Part shown: positions 29,586 to 39,145 of the stretch, in pieces | Position numbering within the stretch: position 1 is the first letter of the stretch | How the letters are laid out: every line of letters starts with the position of its first letter | Assembly (NCBI RefSeq): GCF_020991365.1 | Contig: NZ_JAJLRA010000025.1 | Coordinates: 28,168-92,167 of the forward strand | Source: Streptacidiphilus sp. ASG 303 | Lineage (GTDB): Bacteria > Actinomycetota > Actinomycetes > Streptomycetales > Streptomycetaceae | Direction: 5' to 3' | DNA length: 64,000 nucleotides | Translations under genes and position numbers: made by a program | The notes under the pieces: model-generated | Database searches by the model: none | What the model saw: the letters and a program-made list of their open reading frames with translations, nothing else | What the model was told of the DNA's origin: nothing

Positions 29586-29658
29586 AGCGGACGACGAGAT
29601 TCGAACTCGCGACCCTCACCTTGGCAAGGTGATGCTCTACCAACTGAGCCACGTCCGC
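29586..29658 (-). tRNA. tRNA-Gly (GCC anticodon), second copy, CCA not encoded
   Basis: Identical in its 73 bases to the copy 120 bp to the left, but followed by CGC instead of CCA. It lies upstream of the other copy in transcription, so both are probably cut from one precursor. Confidence 0.95.
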
Positions 29659-29798
29659 ACGGTGCCTTCGGCACCTGCCTCCGCCTCCCTGCCGGGCTGC
29701 GGCGACGAGGATTACTCTACAACATCCCCGGGGGTGCTTGTCGCATCCCCGCCGCGGCGGCGCGTGACCGTCGCGGCGGGGCGTGACCGGGAGGGCTC

Positions 29799-30116
29799 TC
29801 AGCTGGCCTCGGCGAACTTCTCGTACACGTGCTTGGGGATGCGGCCGCGGGCCGGCAGGTCCATGCCGTGCGACTGGGCCCAGGCGCGCACCGCGGCCGG
29901 GTCCGGGGCGACGGCGGTGCGGCGGAAGGACTTGCCGCTGCGGCTCTGCCGGCGGCCGGCCGCCACGTACGGGGCGAGGACCTCCCGCAGCTTCTCGGCG
30001 TTCTCGGCCGACAGGTCGATCTCGTACGACTTGCCGTCGACGCCGAAGTGGACGGTTTCCTCCGCCGCACCGCCGTCCAGGTCGTCGGAGAGCGTGACCA
30101 CTACACGCTGTGCCAT
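29799..30116 (-). CDS. lsrL: Lsr2-family nucleoid-associated protein
   Basis: A 105-residue DNA-bridging protein of the Lsr2 family, which silences A+T-rich foreign genes. The N-terminal dimerisation region is MAQRVVVTLSDDLDGGAAEETVHFGVDGKSYEIDLS; a basic linker (GRRQSRSGKSFRR) follows, and the C-terminal DNA-binding domain ends with PARGRIPKHVYEKFAEA, where RGR is the minor-groove hook. ATG 30116 has GAGAGGA upstream. Beside purSQL, this matches the second Streptomyces paralogue LsrL (SCO4076 from memory) rather than Lsr2 itself. It is divergent from the purS operon. Confidence 0.92.
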   Translation of the reverse strand: MAQRVVVTLSDDLDGGAAEETVHFGVDGKSYEIDLSAENAEKLREVLAPYVAAGRRQSRSGKSFRRTAVAPDPAAVRAWAQSHGMDLPARGRIPKHVYEKFAEAS

Positions 30117-30652
30117 GGGTGTCAATCCTCTCGGGCAATAGGACCGCCCCCGGCGACGGGGAGCGCCGGGAGGTCCGGTGTGCACCGGCCGTCGGGCGGT
30201 CCGCCGCAGGGGCGCGGCAATCCGCCGGGTGCGAACCACCTGCCGCGACCGGTGCTCTTATTCTGCACCAAAACCCGGCAGGAATTGAACCCTCTACTTT
30301 TCCCGCGCCGAATATCCGCACCGGCCGGATACCGGGTCGGATACCGGGCCCATACCTCCGGTCGATCTGCCCGGAGTGCCGGTAATGGCAGCGTTCCCCG
30401 GGGCCTTCGCGCGGGCCGGTCCCCGTGGTGCGGAATCCGGCAAAAGAGGTGCATTTCCGTGGTCGCCGCCCGCCTTCCCGCCGGCTCCCGAGGGGCTTCC
30501 GCGCCGCGTCGCGGCCTGCTCGGCGCGGGGTGTGCGGGCGGGCGGGTAAGGGGCGGAAGTCTACGCGCGTTGCGCCGCCCGGGCCGCCGGAGTGCCCGAA
30601 ACGCTGGGTATTCTGGGGATCCCGCCCCCACGCACCAACACCGGGAGTGCCA
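30117..30652. other. 536-bp divergent intergenic region lsrL-purS
   Basis: Contains the promoters of lsrL and purSQL. It is less G+C-rich in places than its surroundings (around 30250-30460). A -10-like TATTCT lies at 30609-30614, 39 nt before purS. No gene is recognised. Confidence 0.4.
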
Positions 30653-30907
30653 GTGGCACGCGTCGTCGTCGACGTCATGCTCAAGCCGGAGATCCTCGAC
30701 CCCCAGGGCCAGGCGGTGCAGCGCGCACTGCCGCGCCTCGGATTTGACGGGATCTCTGATGTCCGCCAGGGAAAGCGCTTCGAACTCGAGCTGGACGGCC
30801 CCGCCGACGAGGCCACCCTCGCGCGTATCCGCGAAGCCGCCGAGACCTTCCTCGCCAACACCGTGATCGAGGACTTCACCGTGCGCGTCGAGGAGGAGGC
30901 GAAGTGA
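30653..30907 (+). CDS. purS: Phosphoribosylformylglycinamidine synthase subunit PurS
   Basis: An 84-residue dimeric protein that bridges PurQ and PurL in the three-part FGAM synthase. It has the typical sequence [37 protein letters not shown], and a helix ending [17 protein letters not shown] 30653 has GGGAG about 6 nt upstream; GTG 30647 is an in-frame alternative. It overlaps purQ by 4 bp (GTGA), and the three genes purS-purQ-purL form one coupled operon. Confidence 0.95.
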   Translation: MARVVVDVMLKPEILDPQGQAVQRALPRLGFDGISDVRQGKRFELELDGPADEATLARIREAAETFLANTVIEDFTVRVEEEAK

Positions 30908-31581
30908 CCGTCCGCGTCGGCGTCGTCACTTTCCCCGGTTCGCTCGACGACCGCGACGCCCAGCGCGCGGTCCGCCTCGCGGGCGCCGAGCCGGTCGCCC
31001 TCTGGCACCGCGACAAGGACCTGCACCAGGTCGACGCCGTGGTCCTCCCCGGCGGCTTCTCCTACGGCGACTACCTGCGCTGCGGCGCCATCTCCCGCTT
31101 CTCGCCGGTGATGGACACCCTCATCGAGCAGGCGAGGGCCGGCATGCCGGTGCTCGGCATCTGCAACGGCTTCCAGGTCCTGTGCGAGTCCCACCTGCTT
31201 CCGGGCGCCCTCACCCGCAACGACAGCCTGCACTTCGTCTGCCGCGACCAGCGGCTGCGCGTCGAGAACGCCGCCACCGCCTGGACCTCCGACTACGAGC
31301 AGGGCCAGGAGATCACCGTCCCGCTGAAGAACGGCGAGGGCCGCTTCGTCGCGGACGAGCACACCCTGGACGCCCTGGAGGCCGAGGGCCGGGTCGTCGC
31401 CCGCTACCTGGACGTCAACCCCAACGGGTCCTACCGCGACATCGCCGGCATCACCAACGCCGCCGGCAACGTGGTGGGCCTCATGCCGCACCCCGAGCAC
31501 GCCGTGGAGCCCCTCACCGGCCCCGGCACCGAGGGCCTCGGGTTCTTCACCTCGATCCTGAAGAAGCTGGTCAACGCCTGA
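30904..31581 (+). CDS. purQ: Phosphoribosylformylglycinamidine synthase subunit PurQ
   Basis: The glutaminase subunit (class I amidotransferase) supplying ammonia to PurL. At 225 residues it shows [18 protein letters not shown], the nucleophile elbow [11 protein letters not shown] with catalytic Cys near residue 86, and the His-Glu pair in [11 protein letters not shown] near 195. GTG 30904 overlaps the purS stop, and the purQ stop shares one base with the purL ATG (TGATG). Confidence 0.96.
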   Translation: MTVRVGVVTFPGSLDDRDAQRAVRLAGAEPVALWHRDKDLHQVDAVVLPGGFSYGDYLRCGAISRFSPVMDTLIEQARAGMPVLGICNGFQVLCESHLLPGALTRNDSLHFVCRDQRLRVENAATAWTSDYEQGQEITVPLKNGEGRFVADEHTLDALEAEGRVVARYLDVNPNGSYRDIAGITNAAGNVVGLMPHPEHAVEPLTGPGTEGLGFFTSILKKLVNA

Positions 31582-33845
31582 TGTCGCAGAAGCACCTGGA
31601 CACCGTCGCGCACGCCGCCGAGACCCCCGACGCCGAGCAGCCCTGGGCGGAGCTCGGACTCAAGCAGGACGAGTACGAGCGCATCCGCGCCATCCTCGGC
31701 CGCCGCCCCACCGGCGCCGAGCTGGCCATGTACTCCGTGATGTGGTCGGAGCACTGCTCGTACAAGTCGAGCAAGGTCCACCTCAAGCAGTTCGGCGAGA
31801 AGGCCCCCGCCTCCGACGCCATGCTGGTCGGCATCGGCGAGAACGCCGGCGTCGTCGACGTGGGCCAGGGGTACGCGGTCACCTTCAAGGTGGAGTCGCA
31901 CAACCACCCCTCCTACATCGAGCCCTACCAGGGCGCGGCGACCGGCATCGGCGGCATCGTCCGCGACATCCTCGCCATGGGCGCCCGCCCCGTCGCGGTG
32001 ATGGACCCGCTGCGCTTCGGCGCCGCCGACCACCCCGACACCCGGCGCGTGCTGCCCGGCGTCGTCGCCGGCATCGGCGGCTACGGCAACTGCCTGGGCC
32101 TGCCCAACATCGGCGGCGAGGTCGTCTTCGACCCCTGCTACCAGGGCAACCCCCTGGTCAACGCGCTCTGCGTCGGCGTGATGAAGCACGAGGACATCCA
32201 CCTCGCCAAGGCCAGCGGCCCCGGCAACAAGGTCGTCCTCTACGGCGCCCGCACCGGCGGCGACGGCATCGGCGGCGTCTCCGTGCTGGCCTCGGAGACC
32301 TTCACCGACCAGGGCCCCACCAAGCGCCCCGCCGTCCAGGTCGGCGACCCCTTCCAGGAGAAGCTCCTCATCGAGTGCACCCTGGAGGTCTTCGCCGAGA
32401 AGCTGGTCGTCGGCATCCAGGACCTCGGCGGCGCCGGACTGTCCTGCGCCACCAGCGAGCTGGCCTCGGCCGGCTCCGGCGGCATGCGGGTCGACCTGGA
32501 CCGGGTGCCGCTGCGCGACGCGACGCTCTCGCCGGAGGAGATCCTCATGAGCGAGTCGCAGGAGCGCATGTGCGCCGTGGTCGAGCCCGACAAGGTCGAC
32601 CGCTTCCTGGAGATCTGCGAGAAGTGGGACGTCATCGCCACCGTCATCGGCGAGGTGACCGACGGCGACCGGCTGGAGATCTTCTGGCACGGCGAGCAGG
32701 TCGTGGACGTGCCGCCGCGCACCGTCGCCCACGAGGGCCCGACCTACCAGCGCCCCTACGCCCGCCCGGAGTGGCAGGACGAGCTGCAGGCCGACGCCCC
32801 CACCGCCGACCGCCTCAAGCGCCCGGCGAGCGGCGACGAGCTCAAGGCCACCCTGCTGGCCCTGGCCGCCCACCCGAACCAGGCCGACAAGTCCTGGATC
32901 ACCTCGCAGTACGACCGGTACGTGCTCGGCAACACCGTCCTCGCCCAGCCCGAGGACTCCGGCATGATCCGCATCGACGAGGAGACGAACCTCGGCGTCG
33001 CGGTGGCCACCGACGGCAACGGCCGTTACGCCAAGCTCGACCCGTACACCGGTGCCCAGCTGGCCCTGGTCGAGGCGTACCGCAACGTCGCCGCCACCGG
33101 CGCCCGGCCGCTGGCCGTCACCGACTGCCTCAACTTCGGCTCGCCCGAGGACCCGGCGGTCATGTGGCAGTTCGCCGAGGCCTGCCGCGGCCTGGCCGAC
33201 GCCTGCCAGGTGCTCGGCACCCCGGTCACCGGCGGCAACGTCTCCCTCTACAACCAGACGGGCGAGACCGCGATCCACCCCACCCCGGTGGTCGGCGTGC
33301 TCGGCGTCATCGACGACGTCGAGCGGCGCACCCCGATGGCGTTCGCGGAGGAGGGCCAGCTGGTCTACCTCCTCGGCGACACCGGGGACGAGTTCGGCGG
33401 CTCCGCCTGGGCCCAGGTCGCCCACGACCACCTCGGCGGCCTCCCGCCGAAGGTCGACCTGGAGCGCGAGCGGCTGCTGGCCGAGATCCTGATCGCCGCC
33501 TCCCGCGACGGCATGGTCGACGCCGCCCACGACCTCTCCGACGGCGGCCTCGCGCAGGCCCTGGTGGAGAGCTGCCTCAAGGGCGGCCGGGGCGCCCGGA
33601 TCGTCGTCCCCCAGGGGACGGACCCGTTCGTGCTGCTCTTCTCGGAGTCGGCCGGCCGGGCGATCGTCGCGGTGCCGCGCAGCGAGGAGCTCCGCTTCAC
33701 CGACATGTGCGGCGCCCGGGGCCTCCCCGCCACCCGCATCGGCGTGGTGGACGGCGACACCATCGAGGTCCAGGGCCAGTTCTCGGTCTCCCTGGACGAG
33801 CTGCGCACCGCGCACGAGGCCACCTTCCCGGCCCTGCTGGGTTGA
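31581..33845 (+). CDS. purL: Phosphoribosylformylglycinamidine synthase subunit PurL
   Basis: The ATP-using synthetase of FGAM synthase, 754 residues, the small form that needs PurS and PurQ. Motifs include [71 protein letters not shown], the second half with [11 protein letters not shown], and [19 protein letters not shown] 31581 overlaps the purQ stop. Two hairpins follow the stop and likely end the operon. Confidence 0.97.
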   Translation: MSQKHLDTVAHAAETPDAEQPWAELGLKQDEYERIRAILGRRPTGAELAMYSVMWSEHCSYKSSKVHLKQFGEKAPASDAMLVGIGENAGVVDVGQGYAVTFKVESHNHPSYIEPYQGAATGIGGIVRDILAMGARPVAVMDPLRFGAADHPDTRRVLPGVVAGIGGYGNCLGLPNIGGEVVFDPCYQGNPLVNALCVGVMKHEDIHLAKASGPGNKVVLYGARTGGDGIGGVSVLASETFTDQGPTKRPAVQVGDPFQEKLLIECTLEVFAEKLVVGIQDLGGAGLSCATSELASAGSGGMRVDLDRVPLRDATLSPEEILMSESQERMCAVVEPDKVDRFLEICEKWDVIATVIGEVTDGDRLEIFWHGEQVVDVPPRTVAHEGPTYQRPYARPEWQDELQADAPTADRLKRPASGDELKATLLALAAHPNQADKSWITSQYDRYVLGNTVLAQPEDSGMIRIDEETNLGVAVATDGNGRYAKLDPYTGAQLALVEAYRNVAATGARPLAVTDCLNFGSPEDPAVMWQFAEACRGLADACQVLGTPVTGGNVSLYNQTGETAIHPTPVVGVLGVIDDVERRTPMAFAEEGQLVYLLGDTGDEFGGSAWAQVAHDHLGGLPPKVDLERERLLAEILIAASRDGMVDAAHDLSDGGLAQALVESCLKGGRGARIVVPQGTDPFVLLFSESAGRAIVAVPRSEELRFTDMCGARGLPATRIGVVDGDTIEVQGQFSVSLDELRTAHEATFPALLG

Positions 33846-33853
33846 GCCTCCCC

Positions 33854-33876
33854 GCCGCGCCCCCGGAGGGCGCGGC
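33854..33876 (+). terminator. purL terminator, first hairpin
   Basis: Perfect 9-bp stem 33854-33862 with 33868-33876, 8 bases after the stop. Confidence 0.6.
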
Positions 33877-33886
33877 ACCCGCCTCC

Positions 33887-33918
33887 GGGGCGGTCCGTCC
33901 GCAGGGACGGGCCGCCCC
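33887..33918 (+). terminator. purL terminator, second hairpin
   Basis: 14-bp stem with one G-U pair (33887-33900 with 33905-33918). Confidence 0.65.
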
Positions 33919-33934
33919 GCGGCGCACCGGTGGC

Positions 33935-33948
33935 TACCCTCGGTCCCA
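33935..33948 (+). promoter_or_regulatory. Leaderless promoter -10 box for the sterol-carrier-like gene
   Basis: TACCCT at 33935-33940 ends 7 nt before ATG 33948. Confidence 0.5.
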
Positions 33949-34943
33949 TGCCGCAGCCGCAGGCCCGCAGGGGCGCCCGCCGTGTCCGCACCCACGACCC
34001 GGTCCGGGTCCGCACCGCCCTGGCGACCCAGACGGAGGTGGTGCGCGGTGCCGTGCGCGCCCTGTGCGCCCACCCGCGGGCCGCCGAACTGCTGGCCGCC
34101 CCGACCCGGCTCGGCGCGTGGGCGGTGGGCGACCTGGTCGTCCACCTCTGCCTGGTCCTGGAGCAGATCCCGCCGCGCCTCGCCGACCCCGTGCCGGACG
34201 GCGAGGCGCTCTCCCCGACCGCCCTGCTCCGGAGGGCCCCCACCGCCGCGGCGGACGTCGCCTCCTGGGTGCGCCGCACCTCCGAGGAGGAGGCCGCCAG
34301 GGAGGAGGCCGCCCGGGAGGCCAGCCGGGAGGCCACCGCACCCGGCGGGGCCGTACCGGACGGCCCGTCGCGCGGCGGACCGGACGGCGGCCGCCGGATC
34401 CCGTCCGCCGCCCGGACCGGGGAGCGGTTCGACGCGGCCGCGGGCGCCTTCCTCGCCCTGCTGGACGGTCCCGAGGCGGCCGACCCGCAGCGCCGCTTCC
34501 CGTTCCGCTTCGGCCCGGTCCTGCTCGCCGACTACCTGCTCACCCGCCTCCTCGAGCTCGTCGTGCACGCCGACGACCTGGCCGAGGCGCTGGACCGCGC
34601 CGCCCGCGCCCTCGGCACGGAGAGCCCGGTGCCCCTCCCCGACGCCTTCCGCCACGACCGGCAGGCGCTGGCCGCCCTGACCCGGCTGCTGGCCGACACG
34701 GCCGCCGAGGCCGCGCCCGGGGGCGCCGTCGAGCTGCGGGTGCCGCCGTTCGCCGTGGTGCAGTGCGTGGAGGGGCCCCGGCACACGCGGGGAACCCCGC
34801 CGAACGTCGTGGAGACCGACCCGCTCACCTGGATCCGCCTGGCCACCGGACGGACCTCCTGGGCCGACGCGGTGGACTCCGGGGCGGTCTCCGCGAGCGG
34901 CGAGCGGAGCGACCTGTCGGGGCTCCTCCCGGTGACGGGCTGA
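33948..34943 (+). CDS. Maleylpyruvate isomerase / sterol-carrier-like protein (DinB-type fold)
   Basis: A 331-residue protein. Residues 15-225 form a DinB/mycothiol-dependent-type helical bundle (LATQTEVVRGAVRALCAHP, WAVGDLVVHLCLVLEQIP, then LADYLLTRLLELVVHADDLAEAL with the His/Asp typical for metal binding). Residues 230-320 look like a small sterol-carrier domain (VELRVPPFAVVQCVEG, DPLTWIRLATGRTSWADAVDSGAVSASGERSDLSGLLP read in parts). An Ala/Glu/Pro insertion at 110-160 is strain-type. The TACCCT box 7 nt upstream supports the ATG. Such proteins may use mycothiol; the substrate is unknown. Confidence 0.75.
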   Translation: MPQPQARRGARRVRTHDPVRVRTALATQTEVVRGAVRALCAHPRAAELLAAPTRLGAWAVGDLVVHLCLVLEQIPPRLADPVPDGEALSPTALLRRAPTAAADVASWVRRTSEEEAAREEAAREASREATAPGGAVPDGPSRGGPDGGRRIPSAARTGERFDAAAGAFLALLDGPEAADPQRRFPFRFGPVLLADYLLTRLLELVVHADDLAEALDRAARALGTESPVPLPDAFRHDRQALAALTRLLADTAAEAAPGGAVELRVPPFAVVQCVEGPRHTRGTPPNVVETDPLTWIRLATGRTSWADAVDSGAVSASGERSDLSGLLPVTG

Positions 34944-35011
34944 GCCGGCCGCCCCGGCGGGACGGCCCGGCCTGCCGCGTCGCCGCGCCCGCCCGGGCCG
35001 GGCCGGTCCGC

Positions 35012-35314
35012 TCACCGGACGCCCCCGGCGGCGGACGGGCCGGTGCGCGCCGCCCGGCCGAGCCGGACGGCGTCCAGGAGGAGGCCGTCCGCGAGGACCG
35101 CCAGACCGTCCCGGCCGTCGTCCAGCGCCTGCCGCAGGAGCCGGCCCACCCGCTCCGCCTCGGCCGGGCAGACCGCTCCGGCGGCGGCCAGCGCCGGGCT
35201 GCGGGCGGCCTCCCGCACCTCCCGCGCCGCCTCCCGGACCGTGGCGGCCGCGGCGTGCCACACCAGCGGCGCCGCGTCGGGCCGCGCCGCGGGCCGTGCG
35301 GGGTGCCCGCTCAC
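35012..35314 (-). CDS. Small helical hypothetical protein (second of a coupled pair)
   Basis: A 100-residue protein beginning VSGHPARPAARPDAAPLVWHAAAATVREAAREVREAARSP and ending [23 protein letters not shown]. It is mostly helical and rich in Ala, Arg and Glu; no domain is recognised. Its GTG overlaps the stop of the preceding gene by 4 bp (GTGA), so the two proteins are made together and may interact. Function unknown. Confidence 0.6.
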   Translation of the reverse strand: MSGHPARPAARPDAAPLVWHAAAATVREAAREVREAARSPALAAAGAVCPAEAERVGRLLRQALDDGRDGLAVLADGLLLDAVRLGRAARTGPSAAGGVR

Positions 35315-35889
35315 CGTCCCGCCGTCCCGGCCGGGGCCTGCACCCGGGCCCCGACCCCGCTCGCCGCCCTGCCCGCCGCCGCCCCGGCCTCCCGCGCCGC
35401 GCGGCGCCGGCGGTCCGCGGCGGCCAGTGCCGCGCGGTGGGCGGTCTCGGCCCTCCAGCGGTCGGCGCAGGCGTCCGCCGCCGCGGCCGCCCGGCGCAGC
35501 CCGTGGGCACCGGCCGCCGTCGCCCGCACACGCTGCCGCAGTCTGCGCCGGAGGGCGGCCGCCGCCGCGCCGGGCAGCTCCCCGGCCTGGTCGCAGGCGC
35601 GGCCCAGGCGGCGCGCGCAGCCGTCCATCTCCTCGGCCCGGTGCCGCAACCGCTCGGCGAGCCCGTGCAGGCCGTCCGGCGAACCCGCCGCCGTGCCCGG
35701 CCCCGGGACCCCCGCCGTGCCCGGCCCCGGACCCGGCGGCCCGGTCCCCGCCCTGCCCGCCGCCGCTCCGGACCCCGCCCTGCCCGCGGCCCTGTTCGCG
35801 GCTCTGTTCGCCGCCGTCGCCGCACCCGCCGCCGCCGTACCCGCCGCCGCACAGGCCGCCGCACAGGCCGCCGCCGCACCCGCCGTCAT
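35311..35889 (-). CDS. Helical hypothetical protein, WXG100-like architecture
   Basis: A 192-residue protein. The first 45 residues are an odd Ala/Cys/Gly-rich tract (ACAAACAAAGTAAAGAAT) of doubtful structure; residues 70-185 form long helices (GLHGLAERLRHRAEEMDGCARRLGRACDQAG, then LRQRVRATAAGAHGLRRAAAAADACADRWRAETAHR), a layout like ESX/WXG100-type proteins. ATG 35889 has GAGGAGGGA 6 nt upstream, an excellent site. It is coupled to the next gene and divergent from purF. The WXG100 link is structural impression only. Confidence 0.6.
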   Translation of the reverse strand: MTAGAAAACAAACAAAGTAAAGAATAANRAANRAAGRAGSGAAAGRAGTGPPGPGPGTAGVPGPGTAAGSPDGLHGLAERLRHRAEEMDGCARRLGRACDQAGELPGAAAAALRRRLRQRVRATAAGAHGLRRAAAAADACADRWRAETAHRAALAAADRRRRAAREAGAAAGRAASGVGARVQAPAGTAGR

Positions 35890-36218
35890 CGCGGTCCCTC
35901 CTCGCTGGCACAGGAGGCGGCCACGACCGGCGTGCCCACCCCAGCCGTACCGGTCAGTCCGCCGCCACCGTACGGCCGCACCCTCCCGGGACCGCAAGAT
36001 CCCGGGCCTCCAAACCACCCGCGGGGGTCGGATCCGCCGGATGTGACCAGGTTCATGTCCGGAGGGGACCGGACCCGCCCCGCAGGCCCCAGGGACGCCT
36101 TCTACGCGCGTCCGGGGCCCCGCGGCGGCCCTGCAGGACCCCCCTCCGGGCCCGCCCGGGGCCGGCCCGCCGGTCCCCCGTTCGGCCCGTCCCCGCACGC
36201 TGCCCTAGACTCGACGGC
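35890..36218. other. Intergenic region upstream of purF
   Basis: 329 bases holding the ribosome-binding site of the minus-strand pair and the purF promoter. Apart from the -10 box at 36206 nothing is recognised. Confidence 0.4.
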
Positions 36219-36219
36219 G
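36206..36219 (+). promoter_or_regulatory. Leaderless promoter -10 box for purF
   Basis: TAGACT at 36206-36211 ends 7 nt before GTG 36219. Confidence 0.5.
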
Positions 36220-37805
36220 TGCCACGTGGTGACGGACGACTCAGCCACGATCTCCTTCCCGGCGAGAAGGGCCCCCAGGACGCATGCGGCGTCTTCGGGG
36301 TCTGGGCTCCGGGAGAAGAGGTCGCCAAACTCACCTACTTCGGGCTGTACGCCCTGCAGCACCGCGGACAGGAGTCCGCGGGCATCGCAGTGAGCAACGG
36401 CTCCCAGATCCTGGTCTTCAAGGACATGGGCCTCGTGTCCCAGGTCTTCGACGAGACCTCCCTCGGCTCCCTCAGCGGCCACATCGCGGTGGGCCACGCC
36501 CGCTACTCCACCACCGGTTCCTCGGTGTGGGAGAACGCGCAGCCGACCTTCCGGGCCACCGCCCAGGGCTCCCTCGCCCTCGGTCACAACGGCAACCTGG
36601 TGAACACCGCCGAGCTGTCGCGGATGGTCGCCGAGCTGCCCGGCGAGGAGCACGTCTCCCGCTCCGGGCGCACCGCCGCGACCAACGACACCGACCTGGT
36701 GACGGCGCTGCTGGCGGGACACCCGGACCTCTCCGTCGAGGAGGCGGCCCGCAAGGTCCTGCCCGCGGTCAAGGGCGCCTTCTCCCTCGTCTTCATGGAC
36801 GAGCACACCCTCTATGCCGCCCGCGACCCGCAGGGCATCCGCCCGCTGGTCCTGGGCCGCCTGGAGCGCGGCTGGGTGGTGGCCTCCGAGACCGCCGCCC
36901 TCGACATCGTCGGCGCCAGCTTCATCCGCGAGGTGGAGCCGGGCGAGCTGATCGCGGTCGACGAGAACGGCATGCGGTCCTCCCGCTTCGCCGAGGCCCG
37001 GCCCAAGGGCTGCGTCTTCGAGTACGTCTACCTGGCCCGCCCGGACACCACCATCTCCGGCCGCAACGTGCACCTCTCCCGCGTGGAGATGGGCCGCCGG
37101 CTGGCTGCCGAGGCCCCGGCCGAGGCGGACATGGTGATAGCGACCCCGGAGTCCGGCACCCCGGCCGCCATCGGCTACGCGGAGGCCAGCGGCATCCCCT
37201 ACGGCTCCGGCCTGGTGAAGAACGCCTACGTGGGCCGCACCTTCATCCAGCCCAGCCAGACCATCCGGCAGCTCGGCATCCGCCTCAAGCTCAACCCGCT
37301 CAAGGAGGTCATCGCCGGGAAGCGGCTGGTGGTCGTGGACGACTCGATCGTCCGCGGCAACACCCAGCGCGCCCTGGTGCGGATGCTCCGCGAGGCCGGC
37401 GCCGCCGAGGTGCACATCCGCATCTCCTCGCCGCCGATCAAGTGGCCCTGCTTCTTCGGCATCGACTTCGCCACCCGCGCCGAGCTGATCGCCAACGGGC
37501 TCACCGTGGAGGAGATCGGCAAGTCCCTGGGGGCGGACTCGCTGGCCTTCATCTCCATCGAGGGCATGGTCGAGGCGACCACCCAGCCCAAGGACCGGCT
37601 CTGCCGCGCCTGCTTCGACGGCGAGTACCCGATGGAGCTGCCGGACCCGCAGCTGCTCGGCAAGCACCTGCTGGAGGCCGAGATCGCCTCCGGCCGGCAG
37701 CAGCCCGCCACCCGCGGCAAGGCGGCCGCGCAGCTGACCGACCTGGACGGCGTGCAGACCCTGCTCGGCGGCGCCGGCGCCGCCGACGCGCTCCGCCGCC
37801 CGTAG
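36219..37805 (+). CDS. purF: Amidophosphoribosyltransferase
   Basis: PurF makes phosphoribosylamine from PRPP and glutamine, the committed step of purine synthesis. The 528-residue protein has a 22-residue propeptide before the N-terminal nucleophile Cys23 (DACGVFGVW). The glutaminase half includes LQHRGQESAGI and GHNGNLVN; the PRPP motif is VVVDDSIVRGNT. Four cysteines in CVFEYVYLAR, PCFFGIDF and LCRACFDGEYP match the 4Fe-4S ligands of the Bacillus-type enzyme. The GTG start is 7 nt after a TAGACT box. purM follows 85 bp downstream, past a hairpin. Confidence 0.97.
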   Translation: MPRGDGRLSHDLLPGEKGPQDACGVFGVWAPGEEVAKLTYFGLYALQHRGQESAGIAVSNGSQILVFKDMGLVSQVFDETSLGSLSGHIAVGHARYSTTGSSVWENAQPTFRATAQGSLALGHNGNLVNTAELSRMVAELPGEEHVSRSGRTAATNDTDLVTALLAGHPDLSVEEAARKVLPAVKGAFSLVFMDEHTLYAARDPQGIRPLVLGRLERGWVVASETAALDIVGASFIREVEPGELIAVDENGMRSSRFAEARPKGCVFEYVYLARPDTTISGRNVHLSRVEMGRRLAAEAPAEADMVIATPESGTPAAIGYAEASGIPYGSGLVKNAYVGRTFIQPSQTIRQLGIRLKLNPLKEVIAGKRLVVVDDSIVRGNTQRALVRMLREAGAAEVHIRISSPPIKWPCFFGIDFATRAELIANGLTVEEIGKSLGADSLAFISIEGMVEATTQPKDRLCRACFDGEYPMELPDPQLLGKHLLEAEIASGRQQPATRGKAAAQLTDLDGVQTLLGGAGAADALRRP

Positions 37806-37814
37806 ACGCGCGGA

Positions 37815-37842
37815 CGGGCCCGCACGACCGCGTGCGGGCCCG
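37815..37842 (+). terminator. Hairpin between purF and purM
   Basis: Perfect 12-bp stem 37815-37826 with 37831-37842; it may terminate or attenuate transcription into purM. Confidence 0.6.
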
Positions 37843-37890
37843 CGGCGCCGCACCTCCGCACCATCCCCCCGACCCGAGAGGGCCGCTCCC

Positions 37891-38982
37891 GTGACCGAAC
37901 AGACCTCCCCCGCCGCCCCCGGCGCCACCTACGCGGCGGCCGGCGTGGACATCGAGGCCGGCGACCGCGCCGTCGAGCTGATGAAGCAGTGGGTGGCCAA
38001 GGCCACCCGCCCCGAGGTGGTCGGCTCCATCGGCGGCTTCGCCGGGCTCTTCGACGCCTCCGCGTTCAAGCGGTACGAGCGGCCGATGCTGGCCACCTCC
38101 ACCGACGGCGTCGGCACCAAGGTCGCGATCGCGCAGGCGATGGACCGGCACGACACCATCGGGCGCGACCTGGTCGGCATGGTCGTGGACGACCTGGTGG
38201 TCTGCGGCGCCGAGCCGCTCTTCATGACCGACTACATCGCCACCGGCAAGGTGCACCCCGAGCGGATCGCCGCCGTCGTCAAGGGCATCGCGGAGGGCTG
38301 CGCGCTCGCCGGCTGCGCCCTGGTCGGCGGCGAGACCGCCGAGCACCCCGGCCTGCTGGGCCCGGACGAGTACGACGTCGCGGGTGCGGGCACCGGTGTG
38401 GTGGAGGCCGACGCCCTGCTCGGCGCCGACCGGGTCCGGGCCGGCGACGTGGTGATCGCGATGGCCGCCTCCGGCCTGCACTCCAACGGCTACTCGCTGG
38501 TGCGGCACGTGCTGCTGGAGCGGGCCGGCTGGAAGCTGGACCGGGAGGTCCCGGAGTTCGGCCGCACGCTGGGCGAGGAGCTGCTGGAGCCCACCCGCAT
38601 CTACTCGCTGGACTGCCTGGCGCTGGCCCGCACCGCCGAGGTCCACGCCTTCTCGCACGTGACCGGCGGCGGCCTCGCCGCCAACCTCGCCCGGGTGGTC
38701 CCCGACCACCTGCACGCCCGCCTGGACCGCGGCACCTGGACGCCCATGCCCGTCTTCCGGACGGTCGCCGAGGTCGGGCGGGTGGCCCTGCCGGAGGTCG
38801 AGAAGACCCTCAACATGGGTGTCGGCATGGTGGCCGTGGTCCCGCCGGAGTCCGTGGACGTGGTGCTCTCGGTCCTCGCCGACCGCGACCTGGAGGCGTG
38901 GCTGCTCGGCGACGTCGTGGAGCGCACCGCCGACCACGCCGCCGGCGCGACCCTCTACAACGAGTACCCGCTGGCCGGCTGA
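37891..38982 (+). CDS. purM: Phosphoribosylformylglycinamidine cyclo-ligase
   Basis: PurM (AIR synthetase) closes the imidazole ring, step 5. The 363 residues show YAAAGVDIEAGDRAVELMK, LATSTDGVGTKVAIA, DLVGMVVDDLVVCGAEPLFMTDYIA, LVGGETAEHPGL, ASGLHSNGYSLVRHVLL and HVTGGGLAANLARVVP, all family hallmarks. GTG 37891 has GAGAGGG about 8 nt upstream. It lies 85 bp after purF and ends before a hairpin at 39060. Confidence 0.97.
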   Translation: MTEQTSPAAPGATYAAAGVDIEAGDRAVELMKQWVAKATRPEVVGSIGGFAGLFDASAFKRYERPMLATSTDGVGTKVAIAQAMDRHDTIGRDLVGMVVDDLVVCGAEPLFMTDYIATGKVHPERIAAVVKGIAEGCALAGCALVGGETAEHPGLLGPDEYDVAGAGTGVVEADALLGADRVRAGDVVIAMAASGLHSNGYSLVRHVLLERAGWKLDREVPEFGRTLGEELLEPTRIYSLDCLALARTAEVHAFSHVTGGGLAANLARVVPDHLHARLDRGTWTPMPVFRTVAEVGRVALPEVEKTLNMGVGMVAVVPPESVDVVLSVLADRDLEAWLLGDVVERTADHAAGATLYNEYPLAG

Positions 38983-39059
38983 CGGCAGGCGGGACCCGGG
39001 CCGGGACCGGGGGGACGGACGGGGTCCGGACCGCCGGACGGCTCCGGGCACACCACGAG

Positions 39060-39088
39060 CCGGTCCGGGGTGCAGCACCCCGGACCGG
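39060..39088. terminator. Terminator between convergent purM and the DUF3073 gene
   Basis: Perfect 13-base arms 39060-39072 and 39076-39088; genes on both strands point toward it (purM ends 38982, DUF3073 ends 39146). Confidence 0.7.
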
Positions 39089-39145
39089 TGGTGGTGAGGT
39101 CCCGACCTGCGGTTGACGCAGGGGCGGTACGCCGGCGAGGAGGGG

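Noticed and set aside
29463..29658. tRNA-Gly duplicate as an integration site with direct-repeat att
   Set aside because: The 120-bp spacing leaves no room for an element and both copies are complete; a simple tandem duplication explains it.
31431..35879. A 1482-codon minus-strand frame across purL and neighbours
   Set aside because: Shadow of purQ, purL and the sterol-carrier-like gene, with the same biased composition.
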